DNA of 39,518 bases from Myxococcales bacterium 68-20 (lineage in GTDB: Bacteria; Myxococcota_A; Polyangia; Polyangiales; Polyangiaceae): NCBI GenBank assembly GCA_001899635.1, contig MKVQ01000045.1, forward strand, positions 1 to 39,518, given 5' to 3'. The stretch's first letter is position 1. Each line of letters opens with the position of its first letter. The position numbers and the translations under genes were made by a program. The notes below the pieces were generated by a model that was not told the DNA's origin, ran no database searches, and was given only the letters and a program-made list of their open reading frames with translations. Below are positions 1-8,252 of this stretch, in pieces.

Positions 1-42
1 AAACGCCGACCGTCGACACTCGCTAAGTGAGCGGCATTGAGG

Positions 43-837
43 CTAAGCCAGCTCACGCAGGAACGACACGACCACCTCTCCCAGGCGCTCGGGTTGTTCG
101 AACGGAAGGCCGTGACCGGCGTCCTTGACCTGTTCGATTCGCACGCGTGGGTTGATGCTGCGGAGGTCCGTTGCCATCTCGAGCGTCACGACGGGGTTGT
201 CGCCGATGACGAGCAGGCTCGGGATGTCGATCGCGCCTACCACGTCGCGATACTCGGGGTTGGGCGGCGTGAGCACGTCGAAGGCGGCCAGGTGGGTTCT
301 CAGTCTGGCCTCGGCCTGGAGCTCGACGAGCTCGGGCGAGCGACGTGGGTGCCGGGCCCGGGCCTGCGCCACGAGCTCTGACTTCTGTAGACCGAGAGCC
401 CGGCGGTGTTGAGCGGCGACGTCGCTATCGCGCACCTCGCGTTGGCGCTCGGGGCTCAAGAACGTCGGATCGACCAGGACGAGGCCGCGGAGGAGCCCCG
501 CACCACGACTCGCCACCACCGCGGCGGTCATGCCGCCCATCGAGTGGCCAAGCAGGACCGGACGAGAGAGCGAAAGGCCGCGGATGAGGCCCACGACGTC
601 GCTCGCGTGATCGTCGTACCGGTACCCGTGGTGCGGCGCGCTCGAACCGCCGTGCCCTCTTGCGTCGGGCATGACGACGTCGAATTCACCCTCGAGGGCG
701 CGTGCCAGGGGAGTCCAGCAAGCGCCGCTGCCCATCAATCCATGGAGCAGAACGACAGGAGGTTTGGCGCCTCCGGTTCGGAGGTAGTGGATGCTGATGC
801 CGTTCGTTTCGCAGATGCCATCGAGCCAGGTCGTCAT
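43..837 (-). CDS. alpha/beta-fold hydrolase
   Basis: Predicted 264-aa cytoplasmic alpha/beta hydrolase; the substrate cannot be told from sequence. Visible motifs are the oxyanion-hole HG at about residues 32-33, the nucleophile elbow GHSMGG with Ser99, a likely acid Asp213 in VIGDNP, and the catalytic His242 in DAGHGLPF. Together they form the usual triad, and the length fits the family. The frame stays open upstream to 930, but the family-like part begins at the chosen ATG (MTTWLDG). An alternative ATG lies at 888. It is the downstream gene of a same-strand pair of hydrolases with a 130-bp gap. It could be an esterase, lipase or haloalkane-dehalogenase-like enzyme. The fold is confident; the reaction is not. 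Confidence 0.85.
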   Translation of the reverse strand: MTTWLDGICETNGISIHYLRTGGAKPPVVLLHGLMGSGACWTPLARALEGEFDVVMPDARGHGGSSAPHHGYRYDDHASDVVGLIRGLSLSRPVLLGHSMGGMTAAVVASRGAGLLRGLVLVDPTFLSPERQREVRDSDVAAQHRRALGLQKSELVAQARARHPRRSPELVELQAEARLRTHLAAFDVLTPPNPEYRDVVGAIDIPSLLVIGDNPVVTLEMATDLRSINPRVRIEQVKDAGHGLPFEQPERLGEVVVSFLRELA

Positions 838-967
838 CGAGCCGTCCGCGGCAGAGGATAAGACAGACAAGCCCACCTCGGGGGTCATGTTCGCCCGCGC
901 CCCTCGTCCATCCGACCGCCTGACGAGCACGTAGCAACGCCAGGCCCATTACCGAGCACGAGTCGAG

Positions 968-1807
968 CTATCGGACGCGAGCGACGGGTACTTCGATGCG
1001 ATCTGCGAGCTCGCGAAACGCGGAGCGGACCGCCTGGGGATTCTCGAGCCATGGAAAGTGGGCGGCGTCGGCGATCGTTCGACGAACGACGTTGGGCGTT
1101 TGATACTCGTCGCGCTCCCAGAGCGTCTGGGTGACGACCTGGTCCTCCGCTCCGCTGACGATGAGCGTCGGTTGGCTTCGCGGCCACCATTGCGCAATAT
1201 AGGTGTCGTCGAAATGCTGATCGGACCAGTCCACCGCCGCGACGCAATAGGGAAGACGGCGCAGGACCTCTCGCCCGACTTCGAGACTGCTGGGCAGGAA
1301 GTTCCACGGTGCGGACTCGATGGTGAGCTCACGAAGCGCTTCGGCGGTCTTCTCCGCTTCGTAGACCTTCGCCGCCGCCTCCACCCCCGGCAACGGCTTT
1401 TGCTTCGTCATCTCGAAGAACGGCCTTCGCCACCCAGCGTCCGGCGCGCTGCTGACCAGCGCCATGCCGACGAGATGCGACTCGAGCTCCGGCACGGAGA
1501 GGAGGTACATCCCGCCGGTCGAGTGTCCGACGAACACCGGTTGCGGAAGTTCCTTCGCCGCCTCGACGAGGACTCCAGGCCACGCGTCGAAGGCTGCGGG
1601 TGACGCGACGGGCGGATGGAGATTCGAGCCGTCCCGCGGGAGGTCGACCATCCAGATGCTCCCCGGAACGTCGAGGATGTCGGCGAGCTCGAACATGCTC
1701 TCCGAGCCGAGACCGGGGCCACCGGGAAGAAGGAGCCAGCTCAACGAGCCAGGCCGTTCGATTCGCCGACGAAGGCGGACACCGGATGTCGTGAAGAGCT
1801 CCGTCAC
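968..1807 (-). CDS. alpha/beta-fold hydrolase, proline iminopeptidase-like
   Basis: 279-aa alpha/beta hydrolase. The N-terminal LLLPGGPGLGS at residues 25-35 resembles the HGGPG oxyanion motif of proline iminopeptidases. The nucleophile is Ser96 in GHSTGG, the acid is probably Asp222 in SGAEDQ, and the base is His250 in AAHFPWLENP. No signal peptide is visible. The start is GTG with no clear Shine-Dalgarno; a TATTCT hexamer sits 8 bp upstream, so the mRNA may be leaderless. It precedes a second hydrolase on the same strand, and an IS91 transposase scrap lies just upstream. Peptidase activity is only a guess from the PGGPG motif. Confidence 0.85.
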   Translation of the reverse strand: MTELFTTSGVRLRRRIERPGSLSWLLLPGGPGLGSESMFELADILDVPGSIWMVDLPRDGSNLHPPVASPAAFDAWPGVLVEAAKELPQPVFVGHSTGGMYLLSVPELESHLVGMALVSSAPDAGWRRPFFEMTKQKPLPGVEAAAKVYEAEKTAEALRELTIESAPWNFLPSSLEVGREVLRRLPYCVAAVDWSDQHFDDTYIAQWWPRSQPTLIVSGAEDQVVTQTLWERDEYQTPNVVRRTIADAAHFPWLENPQAVRSAFRELADRIEVPVARVR

Positions 1808-1815
1808 GGGGCTGG

Positions 1816-1821
1816 AGAATA
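1816..1821 (-). promoter_or_regulatory. candidate -10 hexamer TATTCT
   Basis: Read on the minus strand, TATTCT lies 8 nt before the GTG of the hydrolase gene. There is no Shine-Dalgarno in between, consistent with a leaderless or very short-leader transcript. No convincing -35 element was identified. Confidence 0.4.
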
Positions 1822-1868
1822 GAGCGCTGCATGCGCGATGTCTGGGAGGAGTCGAGGGCGCTTTGCGT

Positions 1869-1979
1869 GCGGAATGTGACGCCGTGCTCGTCGAGGCAGA
1901 CGAGCCGCCGGTTGGAGATGCCGCCGCGATGGGTGTAGCGGCTGAGGTAGCGGAAGACCCGATCGGGCCCGCTTCGTCT
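1869..1979 (-). pseudogene. IS91-family transposase remnant
   Basis: A minus-strand frame contains a stretch reading GPDRVFRYLSRYTHRGG followed by ISNRRLVCLDEHGVTFR. This matches the conserved C-terminal core of IS91/ISCR Y2 transposases (typically RYLxRYTHRVAISNxRL...VTFR). No adjoining transposase sequence was recognised on either side, and no start, catalytic tyrosines or element ends can be seen, so it is a fragment of roughly 35 codons from a formerly larger element. It lies between the hydrolase pair and the next plus-strand gene, marking an old insertion or rearrangement point. Confidence 0.75.
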
Positions 1980-2074
1980 CGCTCGTCGTCGACCGTCCCG
2001 AGCTTCCCCGGTCTCGCTACACGGGTGGCATGGACCCATCGTGCGATCGGCGGGATGACATTCCGGCCCTGGGC

Positions 2075-2080
2075 TAGGAT
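2075..2080 (+). promoter_or_regulatory. candidate -10 hexamer TAGGAT
   Basis: TAGGAT ends 9 nt before the ATG at 2090, leaving room only for a very short leader. The GAGG next to the ATG is too close for a normal Shine-Dalgarno. No clear -35 at 17 bp spacing was found. Confidence 0.4.
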
Positions 2081-2089
2081 CGCAGAGGC

Positions 2090-3229
2090 ATGCTCGGAGG
2101 CGCGCTGCGACGGTCGTCGAAACGCTGGTTCCGCGCGAGTCTCGGCCCGATCTTCGGTCTTGCCACGTGGGGCGCTTTCGGGCGAACGGCCTCCGGTCAG
2201 CCGTTGAACGACGGAGCGAGCGACCCCGCTCTGTCGATCGAGGAGGCTGGTCGCTGCCTGAGCGCCCGCGCGGTGACCACAGGCCTTCGTGCGTGGCGCG
2301 GTGACCGCCGGATCGACGAACGGCTGAGGTTCGCCATCGTCGAGCGCGGAGATTCGGTCGCCATCGTCGTCTACCGTGACGGCGAGAAGGCAGGCGCTCG
2401 AGAGTTCGCTGTCGGCGGGCGAACCTGCAGTGACGTCGTGAGGATGGTGAGCCTATCGGTCGCCATCATGATCGATCAGGCGCTGCTCGACGCGCGAGCA
2501 CGTCCTCCTCCTCAGGAGGAGAGCAAGACGGCTCCAGAGGAGCCCACGAAAGAGCAGCCCACGAAGCCGCCACCGCCCTCGAGCCCAGCTACCTCTCCCG
2601 ATCGAAAGCCTCCCGCGCCCCGCCGACGATCGCAAACTCCGGCGACTCGCCCCCGAGCGCTTGCCTTCGGGCTGGATGCTCCGACTTCGGCCGTCTCCTT
2701 GGGAACGCTACCTTCTCACGCGTTCGGGGTGGGCAGCGCGGTCGTGGCTAGCCTCAAGGAGCACTACGAGGGCAGCTTCTCCGTGACGGCGCTGCGCTCC
2801 GCACTCACGCCGTTCGGTCCAGGGAGGCTCGAAGGCCTGCTCGTCGCTGTCGGCCTCGACATGTGCTTGCGCGAGCCGATCTGGCAACGAGGATTTCGGG
2901 TGCACGCGGCCGCTTGCACCGGCGTCACCGTCGGAGCGCTCGAGGCGCGACCGCGGGGGCTCCAGGGCGCATATCCGGCGACGTTGCCCTACAGCGCGGC
3001 GTCGTTCGGGATGAAGCTCGTCGTCGATCTCTCCGACGGCCCATCTTCTTGGCGCCACTCGAACCCTTCGAGGAGCCGCGTGGCTCTGTTCGTCTCTTCC
3101 GTCCTCTGGGTCCCGTTCGCGTCCCCCCAGTTCGAGCTTCAATCGCGGACGGGGAGCGGGGGGGCGCTGCTTTGGGAGCCCGATGCCGTCGGCCTCGTGT
3201 TCCGGCTCGGACCCGAGTTTCACTTTTGA
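2090..3229 (+). CDS. secreted proline-rich protein, possible outer-membrane component
   Basis: 379 aa, family not recognised. A basic N-terminus and hydrophobic stretch at about residues 12-37, ending in ASGQ, look like a signal peptide. Residues 50-140 form a compact domain with two Cys. Residues 148-190 are a Pro/Glu/Lys-rich linker (PPPQEESK, PTKPPPP), as in envelope-spanning proteins. The C-terminal half (200-379) alternates polar and hydrophobic residues and ends in FRLGPEFHF; a terminal aromatic is typical of outer-membrane beta-barrels. It lies 172 bp upstream of an ECF sigma factor on the same strand, so it may belong to the same surface-regulation module. The barrel assignment is inference. 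Confidence 0.7.
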   Translation: MLGGALRRSSKRWFRASLGPIFGLATWGAFGRTASGQPLNDGASDPALSIEEAGRCLSARAVTTGLRAWRGDRRIDERLRFAIVERGDSVAIVVYRDGEKAGAREFAVGGRTCSDVVRMVSLSVAIMIDQALLDARARPPPQEESKTAPEEPTKEQPTKPPPPSSPATSPDRKPPAPRRRSQTPATRPRALAFGLDAPTSAVSLGTLPSHAFGVGSAVVASLKEHYEGSFSVTALRSALTPFGPGRLEGLLVAVGLDMCLREPIWQRGFRVHAAACTGVTVGALEARPRGLQGAYPATLPYSAASFGMKLVVDLSDGPSSWRHSNPSRSRVALFVSSVLWVPFASPQFELQSRTGSGGALLWEPDAVGLVFRLGPEFHF

Positions 3230-3401
3230 GGGGGGCATCGCGTAAGTTTTTGCCGTCGCCGGTCATCATCACGTCAGAGCGATGATCGAGCCTCGAACGC
3301 ACCCGGCAAGTGTCCCCATCGGCGCGGCGGAAGCACCCGGTCTTCGCGCGTCTCGGAGACGCCCGCAGGGCGTTCGCCGAGCCTCCGTGTGCGGACGTTG
3401 A

Positions 3402-3989
3402 ATGAGCTCTAGTCTGGTCGATCGGCGCGGGGCCGTAGCGGCCGCAGGCGTCGTCCCTGCCGAGATGGCCACGAACGTCATCGGTGCCGAAGAGCTCTTC
3501 CATGAGCACGCGGAGCAGACCGTCCGCTTCCTGCGGTGGATGGGACTGCGTGGGCCCGACGTCGACGATGCGCTTCAAGAGATCTTCCTCACGGCTCACA
3601 GGAGGGGTGGGTTCACCGTGGGCACAGCTCAGCCGTTCACCTGGCTTACCCGCATCGCAGTGAATGTCGTTCGCAACCGACGACGGGGTCGTCGCCGGCA
3701 TCCGGAGGAGCCGAGCGAACGCATCGACTTCCAGATCGACGAACGAGATCCGGAGAAGCACTCCGAAACCATGGAGTCGCTTGCATTGGTCGAACGAGCG
3801 CTCGACACGCTCGACTTCGACAAACGGAGCCTCGTCGTGCTCCTCGAGATCGAAGGACGGAGCCACGAAGAGGTGGCCCGGACGCTCGACATCGACCTTC
3901 GAACACTCTACGTGCGCGTGCACCGCGCGAAGAAAGAATTCATCGCGGCGTTCGAGCGCCTCGAGTCCAACTCACCGAGGGCAGAATGA
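3402..3989 (+). CDS. ECF-type RNA polymerase sigma factor
   Basis: 195-aa sigma-70-family factor of the extracytoplasmic-function type. Region 2 spans about residues 30-95 (DVDDALQEIFLTAHRR, then TWLTRIAVNVVRNRRR). An acidic linker covers 105-123. Region 4 covers 125-180, with the helix-turn-helix SHEEVARTLDIDLRTLYVRV. The first 21 residues are not conserved-looking, and an in-frame ATG at 3465 (MATNVIGAEELF) may be the true start; a TAGTCT hexamer at 3410-3415 would fit transcription starting between the two. Its stop overlaps the start of the next gene (ATGA), a typical sigma/partner arrangement. It probably drives genes nearby, possibly the lipoprotein operon that begins 776 bp downstream of its stop. 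Confidence 0.9.
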   Translation: MSSSLVDRRGAVAAAGVVPAEMATNVIGAEELFHEHAEQTVRFLRWMGLRGPDVDDALQEIFLTAHRRGGFTVGTAQPFTWLTRIAVNVVRNRRRGRRRHPEEPSERIDFQIDERDPEKHSETMESLALVERALDTLDFDKRSLVVLLEIEGRSHEEVARTLDIDLRTLYVRVHRAKKEFIAAFERLESNSPRAE

Positions 3990-4705
3990 TGTCGCGACCT
4001 TCTCGCATCGTCGATGATCCGACCGTTGCAGATCGGATCCGCACTCACGTACGGCGAGCTCAGGATGCTCGAGTCGGAGGCAGCCTCGGCCCGCAGCTGG
4101 CGCGCCTTCTCGTCGCCATCCGAGAGGAGCCGGCGCCTGGACCTTCGACTCACCGCCGCTGGCTCGCGTCGGGGATCGCAATTTCCGGCGTCGCCTGCGT
4201 CTTGTTCGGCCTGGTTTCGATCGTATCGAGCGGTGGACGGAGCGAAGCCGCAGACGAGCCGCCCCGTGTGGCTGCGCCCGCTGCGCCGCCGGAGCTGGCT
4301 GCGCCGGCGTCCGCGCCGAGCGAGGACGAAAAACCGTCACCGGAAGTCGCCCCGCAGGAGCGGGCGCTCGATACGCGTTCGGTCGACGATCTCCCTTCCG
4401 TTCGGCGACGTCCGGTCCAATCGAAGGGTGGCGGCTCGATCACGCTCGAGGACGAAATCGCCCAGCTCGCAGAAGTAAGGACCCTGTCTGAAAGCGATCC
4501 CGCGCGGGCGCTCGCAGCTGCGGAAGCCGGACACCGGCGATTCCGTTCAGGAGTCCTCTACCAAGAGCGCGAGGCCATCGCCATCGACTCACTCAAACGA
4601 CTCCATCGATTCGAAGAGGCGCGACGGCGCGCACAGCGATTCACTCAGTCTTATCCGGATAGTCCGTTCGCCAAGCGGGTAAGTGCTGGCGTCGACGACC
4701 TGTAG
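3986..4705 (+). CDS. single-pass membrane partner of the sigma factor, possible anti-sigma
   Basis: 239 aa. It has a cytoplasmic N-terminal segment of about 57 residues, one transmembrane helix at about 59-81 (IAISGVACVLFGLVSIV), an Ala/Pro-rich periplasmic linker (90-125), and a C-terminal helical region (150-239) reading like TPR units (ARALAAAEAGHRRF, FEEARRRAQRF, YPDSPFAKRV). The ATG overlaps the sigma-factor stop by four bases, so the two are translationally coupled. Topology and position suggest an anti-sigma factor or sensor, but no zinc-binding ZAS motif (HxxxCxxC) is present, so this is inference from context. The next gene starts 60 bp downstream on the same strand. Confidence 0.75.
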   Translation: MMSRPSRIVDDPTVADRIRTHVRRAQDARVGGSLGPQLARLLVAIREEPAPGPSTHRRWLASGIAISGVACVLFGLVSIVSSGGRSEAADEPPRVAAPAAPPELAAPASAPSEDEKPSPEVAPQERALDTRSVDDLPSVRRRPVQSKGGGSITLEDEIAQLAEVRTLSESDPARALAAAEAGHRRFRSGVLYQEREAIAIDSLKRLHRFEEARRRAQRFTQSYPDSPFAKRVSAGVDDL

Positions 4706-4764
4706 CTCGGTCCGCATCACGCATCCGCCCATCTCGGCGGACTCCATGGACGAGGAAGTTCAAT

Positions 4765-5946
4765 ATGAATCGACGACCTGGTTCGACCCTTGTCGTATCT
4801 GTCCTAGTTATTCTCGGGTATAGCGCATGTGCCTCTCCCCGTGCCTCGCTCGGGACCTACTCCGACGAAGCGGACGGAGGCGCGGCCCCCCGCTTCCAAG
4901 AAGCGGCGGATGCAAGCGCAGACGGCGCGCCTGCTGCCGCCGAAACGTCGATGTGCCCGAGCGATGAATGCGCCGAGCCGTACGCCACGTGTCCGAGCTC
5001 GCGCCATATCTGCGCAACGCGTCTCGACGACGATCCGCTCAATTGCGGCTCGTGCGGGAACGCATGCCCTGCCGGTACCTGGATGACCGGCGAGCTCAAC
5101 GGCGCAAGTTGGAGTTGTCTCAGCGGGCGCTGCGAGATGACGTGCACGAACCTCAGATATGCCGATTGCAACGGATATGTGGAAGACGGTTGCGAGACGG
5201 CATTGGGCTCGAATGCAAATTGTCGGTTCTGTGGCGAAGCGTGTCCTTTGGGCTACGAATGCCAGGTTGCGCCGCAAGCTATTCTCGGCTGTGTTACGAG
5301 AACGTGCAATTCTCCCCTTGTGATGTGCGGCGACATTTGCACGGACATCAACAAGGACAACCGGAACTGCGGCGAGTGTGGGTACGATTGTGGGGTGAGA
5401 GAGCCGCTGCCGCCTAATACGGTTCGGCCCCCATATATGGTGTATACGTGTGTGGCTGGCAGGTGCAACGTACTGAAGTGCCAGCAGAACTATGCGAACT
5501 GCAATCAGATTATTGACGATGGGTGTGAGGTTGATCTTCGGAACGATCCCCTGAACTGCGGGGCATGCAATGTCGTGTGTGGCGCGGGCGAGATATGCCT
5601 GAATGGGGCCTGCGTGTGCCGGGACCCGTGCTCGTGCGGTGGCAACGACTACGATAGCAATCCAAATCAATGCGGTTCGTGCAATCACGTGTGCCCTGGT
5701 GTGGACGCCGTGATGCCCGGCAGAAAGCCGCCCAAGGGGCATCGTACGTGCCGGGGGGGCCAATGTGGATATGCCTGCGACGAGGGCTGGGCCAACTGCA
5801 ACGGTGACGTGCTCGACGGATGTGAGATCGACGTTCGTTCGGATCCGCGAAACTGCGGATCATGTGGCCATTCGTGTCTCTCGAATCAGGCCTGCGCGAA
5901 CGGTGTTTGCGCGACGAAGCCGTGCTCTTCGGGAGCTCCGCAATGA
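4765..5946 (+). CDS. Cys-rich repeat lipoprotein (operon A, gene 1)
   Basis: 393-aa predicted lipoprotein. The signal peptide ends in the lipobox GYSAC with Cys22, and the +2 residue is Ala, not the Asp that retains lipoproteins in the inner membrane of E. coli. A short acidic/Ala linker leads to six Cys-rich repeats of about 35-60 residues, built on a pattern like DCNG..DGCE..L..DP.NCG.CG..C (for example YVEDGCETALG, then NCRFCGEAC). Cys spacing suggests disulfide-linked modules outside the cell. The family is common in Myxococcota and has no known function. RBS GAGGAAG lies just upstream of the ATG. It starts operon A and overlaps the next gene by ATGA. Its counterpart in operon B is at 33102-34370 and also has six repeats. 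Confidence 0.85.
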   Translation: MNRRPGSTLVVSVLVILGYSACASPRASLGTYSDEADGGAAPRFQEAADASADGAPAAAETSMCPSDECAEPYATCPSSRHICATRLDDDPLNCGSCGNACPAGTWMTGELNGASWSCLSGRCEMTCTNLRYADCNGYVEDGCETALGSNANCRFCGEACPLGYECQVAPQAILGCVTRTCNSPLVMCGDICTDINKDNRNCGECGYDCGVREPLPPNTVRPPYMVYTCVAGRCNVLKCQQNYANCNQIIDDGCEVDLRNDPLNCGACNVVCGAGEICLNGACVCRDPCSCGGNDYDSNPNQCGSCNHVCPGVDAVMPGRKPPKGHRTCRGGQCGYACDEGWANCNGDVLDGCEIDVRSDPRNCGSCGHSCLSNQACANGVCATKPCSSGAPQ

Positions 5947-7097
5947 GCGGCCGTCCTTTCCGCCTCATGGTGATCCCGAGCGGGATCATCGGAGGGGTCG
6001 TGTGGGGGTGCGCCGCCAGCTCGGGGGCACCTTCCAGCGAGCAGCACGGGAACGCAACGGGAGACGCCTCGGAGATTCCCGCGATTACGGCGGTGGACGC
6101 CTCCGACGCGCGACCGGATGGCGACGGTACTTGCAGCGACGACGGCTGGTGCATCGTTGACTATCCTTTGGACGGCGACCTGACGTTGGTGAGCCTGTGG
6201 GGGAGTAGCGAACGCGATGTCTGGGCCGTGGGATCGCGGGGAGCCATTCTCCACTGGGACGGATCGGCTTGGCAGCCATCGAACAGCGGCGTCGACTACG
6301 CGATCCGAAGAGTTTGGGGCAGTGGTCCGGGGGACGTATGGGCCTTCAGCACCCTCAACGGGATTCTGCATAGCTCGGGCTGGGTCGACGGCCAGGCCTC
6401 CTGGTCCCCGGCAGCGTTCTCCACGACAGACGATGCCGATGGGCTGACCGGGGTCCAGCAGACGACGCCCATCGTGAGCGTCTGGGGTGCTAGCGCGACC
6501 GATATCTATGTCGGCACCCTCCAGGTTCCTGGCGGGAGCGTGTGGCATATGAGCGGGTGGAACGACGGTGAACCGCGTTGGCGGCCTATCCTCGAATACC
6601 TGGACTATCATGGTCCCGTCTTCGGGACCGCGGCCACCGATATCTGGGTGGCGGGTTTGAATGGAAAGGCGGCGAACTCGCAAGGGTATAAGAGCGGGAT
6701 TGTCGACTGGACGATCCTTGATACTGGTACGCGCGCAAACCTGAGAGGGTTGTGGGGCGGGGCGCACGACGACGTTTGGGTCGTCGGGGACACTGGTACG
6801 ATCCGTCATTGGACCTACGACGACGACGGCGAACTGCGCTGGTTGGTCTCCGAGTCGAACGTGACAAGACCCTTGAACGCGGTCTGGGGCAGCCGTCCAG
6901 ACGACATCTGGGTGGTCGGAGAGGGAAATACGGTTCTCCACGGCGACGGAGAGAGTTGGTCGCGCTCGAACATTCCATCCGTCATTCCTGCCGAGACGCG
7001 CCTGTTCGACGTCTGGGGAACTGCACCCGACAACGTGTGGATCGTTGGCGACAACGTCATTCTCAACCGGCGCCGTCCTTCGGAGATGTCCCGATGA
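5943..7097 (+). CDS. Trp-rich seven-repeat propeller lipoprotein (operon A, gene 2)
   Basis: 384 aa. The start ATG overlaps the previous stop (ATGA); the frame is open further upstream, but the lipoprotein signal (VVWGC, Cys23) fixes this start. After an Asp/Ala linker comes the Cys pair CSDDGWC, then seven repeats of about 45 residues marked by WGSSxxDVWAVG-type strands (LWGSSERDVWAVG, VWGSGPGDVWAFS, VWGASATDIYVGT, FGTAATDIWVAG, LWGGAHDDVWVVG, VWGSRPDDIWVVG, VWGTAPDNVWIVG) alternating with ILHWDG-like strands. This predicts a seven-bladed beta-propeller on the cell surface. No enzyme motif is seen. It is a paralogue of the next gene and of the two propellers in operon B. Confidence 0.85.
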   Translation: MSGRPFRLMVIPSGIIGGVVWGCAASSGAPSSEQHGNATGDASEIPAITAVDASDARPDGDGTCSDDGWCIVDYPLDGDLTLVSLWGSSERDVWAVGSRGAILHWDGSAWQPSNSGVDYAIRRVWGSGPGDVWAFSTLNGILHSSGWVDGQASWSPAAFSTTDDADGLTGVQQTTPIVSVWGASATDIYVGTLQVPGGSVWHMSGWNDGEPRWRPILEYLDYHGPVFGTAATDIWVAGLNGKAANSQGYKSGIVDWTILDTGTRANLRGLWGGAHDDVWVVGDTGTIRHWTYDDDGELRWLVSESNVTRPLNAVWGSRPDDIWVVGEGNTVLHGDGESWSRSNIPSVIPAETRLFDVWGTAPDNVWIVGDNVILNRRRPSEMSR

Positions 7098-8248
7098 AGC
7101 ACGTCCTCATCGTTGCTCTGTTTGCCGTGAACGCCGTTCGACTCGCGGCGTGCGCATCGTCGGAGGTCGAGGCGCCGGACGCCGACGGTGGGCCTTCCGT
7201 CAATCCGCCTCCGCCGGAGGCTGAGCTTCCTCTGGACGCAAGCCCGAGCTCCGACGTCATTGATGCCTCCGCGCCGGACGACGCGTCTACGGAGTGCACC
7301 GAAGGCGGTTGGTGTCGAACGGCCGTCCCGCGAGGGCGCGACGGCGGAGTCCTGAGCCTCGCCGACGTCTGGGACCACGGCGGCGGTGATGTCTGGACGA
7401 TTGCCGAGGAAGGACTCGTCCTGCACTGGGAAAAGAGTGGATGGTCCGTCGCCTTCGATGCGGGAGTCACGCTTACCCATCTTTGGGGGACGGAAGGGGG
7501 AGGTCTGTGGATCGCGGGCAAGAACGGCACGCTCCTTCATCATGCCCCAGGGACCGCCCCTTCTATCTGGGAAGTCGTACCCATCGGAACGACGGCCGAC
7601 CTCATTTCCGTCTGCGAGGGGACGGCTCAGAGTCCCGCCTCGCGCAACGTCTGGGTGGCCGCCTCGGTTGGCACGACGAGTACTGTGTTTCATTGGGACG
7701 GCGCCACGGGTAGCGATGGTAAGCCGACATGGGCATCGAGCGCGATGACGCTCGCCCAGGCGAGGACGATGCGATGTGTCGACAATCGCGTCTGGCTGGC
7801 CGGGCTGAGCGTGAGTCCCTATGGATCGTTCATTCGCGTCAACGACGGCACCGGCTGGACATCGCCAATAGCGCCGCCTGCATCGAAACAAGATGACGGG
7901 GTAAACTCACTCTGGATCGCAGGTGAGTCGGACCTGTGGCTCTCCTCGGAGCGCGCGTTGTTTCATCGGACGGCGGGCGACGCAGGGGTTCCGGTCTGGG
8001 CTTCCTACCCCATCGATCTAGCGTTTTTCGCCCCGCCTATGAAGTTCTGGGCCGCGAGCGCGAGCGATCTCTGGATCGCCGGCAGACATGGACGGATCTA
8101 CCACTGGGATGGGAGCGAGATGCGGATCTCGCCGACGTCACGGAATGGAGCCATTCTCGATAGCCGGCTGAGGGGGATCTCCGGAAGTGCCGACGATGTT
8201 TGGGTCGTAGGGGACAATGTGGCTCTCCATCGCAAACGTTCGGAGTAA
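7094..8248 (+). CDS. Trp-rich seven-repeat propeller lipoprotein (operon A, gene 3)
   Basis: 384 aa, the same length as its upstream neighbour. The start is an ATGA overlap with that gene. The lipobox is RLAAC with Cys20, followed by an Asp/Pro/Ser-rich linker (to about residue 65) and the Cys pair CTEGGWC. Seven diverged repeats follow (VWDHGGGDVWTIA, LWGTEGGGLWIAG, a degenerate third ending NVWVAA, CVDNRVWLAG, LWIAGESDLWLSS, FWAASASDLWIAG, ISGSADDVWVVG). The repeats are more degenerate than in gene 2. It is predicted to be a surface-exposed beta-propeller; ligand unknown. The stop lies 4 bp before the RCC1 gene, so co-expression is very likely. Confidence 0.85.
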   Translation: MKHVLIVALFAVNAVRLAACASSEVEAPDADGGPSVNPPPPEAELPLDASPSSDVIDASAPDDASTECTEGGWCRTAVPRGRDGGVLSLADVWDHGGGDVWTIAEEGLVLHWEKSGWSVAFDAGVTLTHLWGTEGGGLWIAGKNGTLLHHAPGTAPSIWEVVPIGTTADLISVCEGTAQSPASRNVWVAASVGTTSTVFHWDGATGSDGKPTWASSAMTLAQARTMRCVDNRVWLAGLSVSPYGSFIRVNDGTGWTSPIAPPASKQDDGVNSLWIAGESDLWLSSERALFHRTAGDAGVPVWASYPIDLAFFAPPMKFWAASASDLWIAGRHGRIYHWDGSEMRISPTSRNGAILDSRLRGISGSADDVWVVGDNVALHRKRSE

Positions 8249-8252
8249 TTTT

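Noticed and set aside
3536-3985. Upstream extension of the sigma-partner gene
   Set aside because: The frame is open but lies inside the sigma-factor gene. The ATGA overlap at 3986 and the membrane helix position support the later start.
4765-5946. Possible tryptophan synthase annotation of the Cys-rich lipoproteins
   Set aside because: Such proteins are often mislabelled this way, but there is no TIM barrel and the sequence is a lipobox plus disulfide-type repeats.
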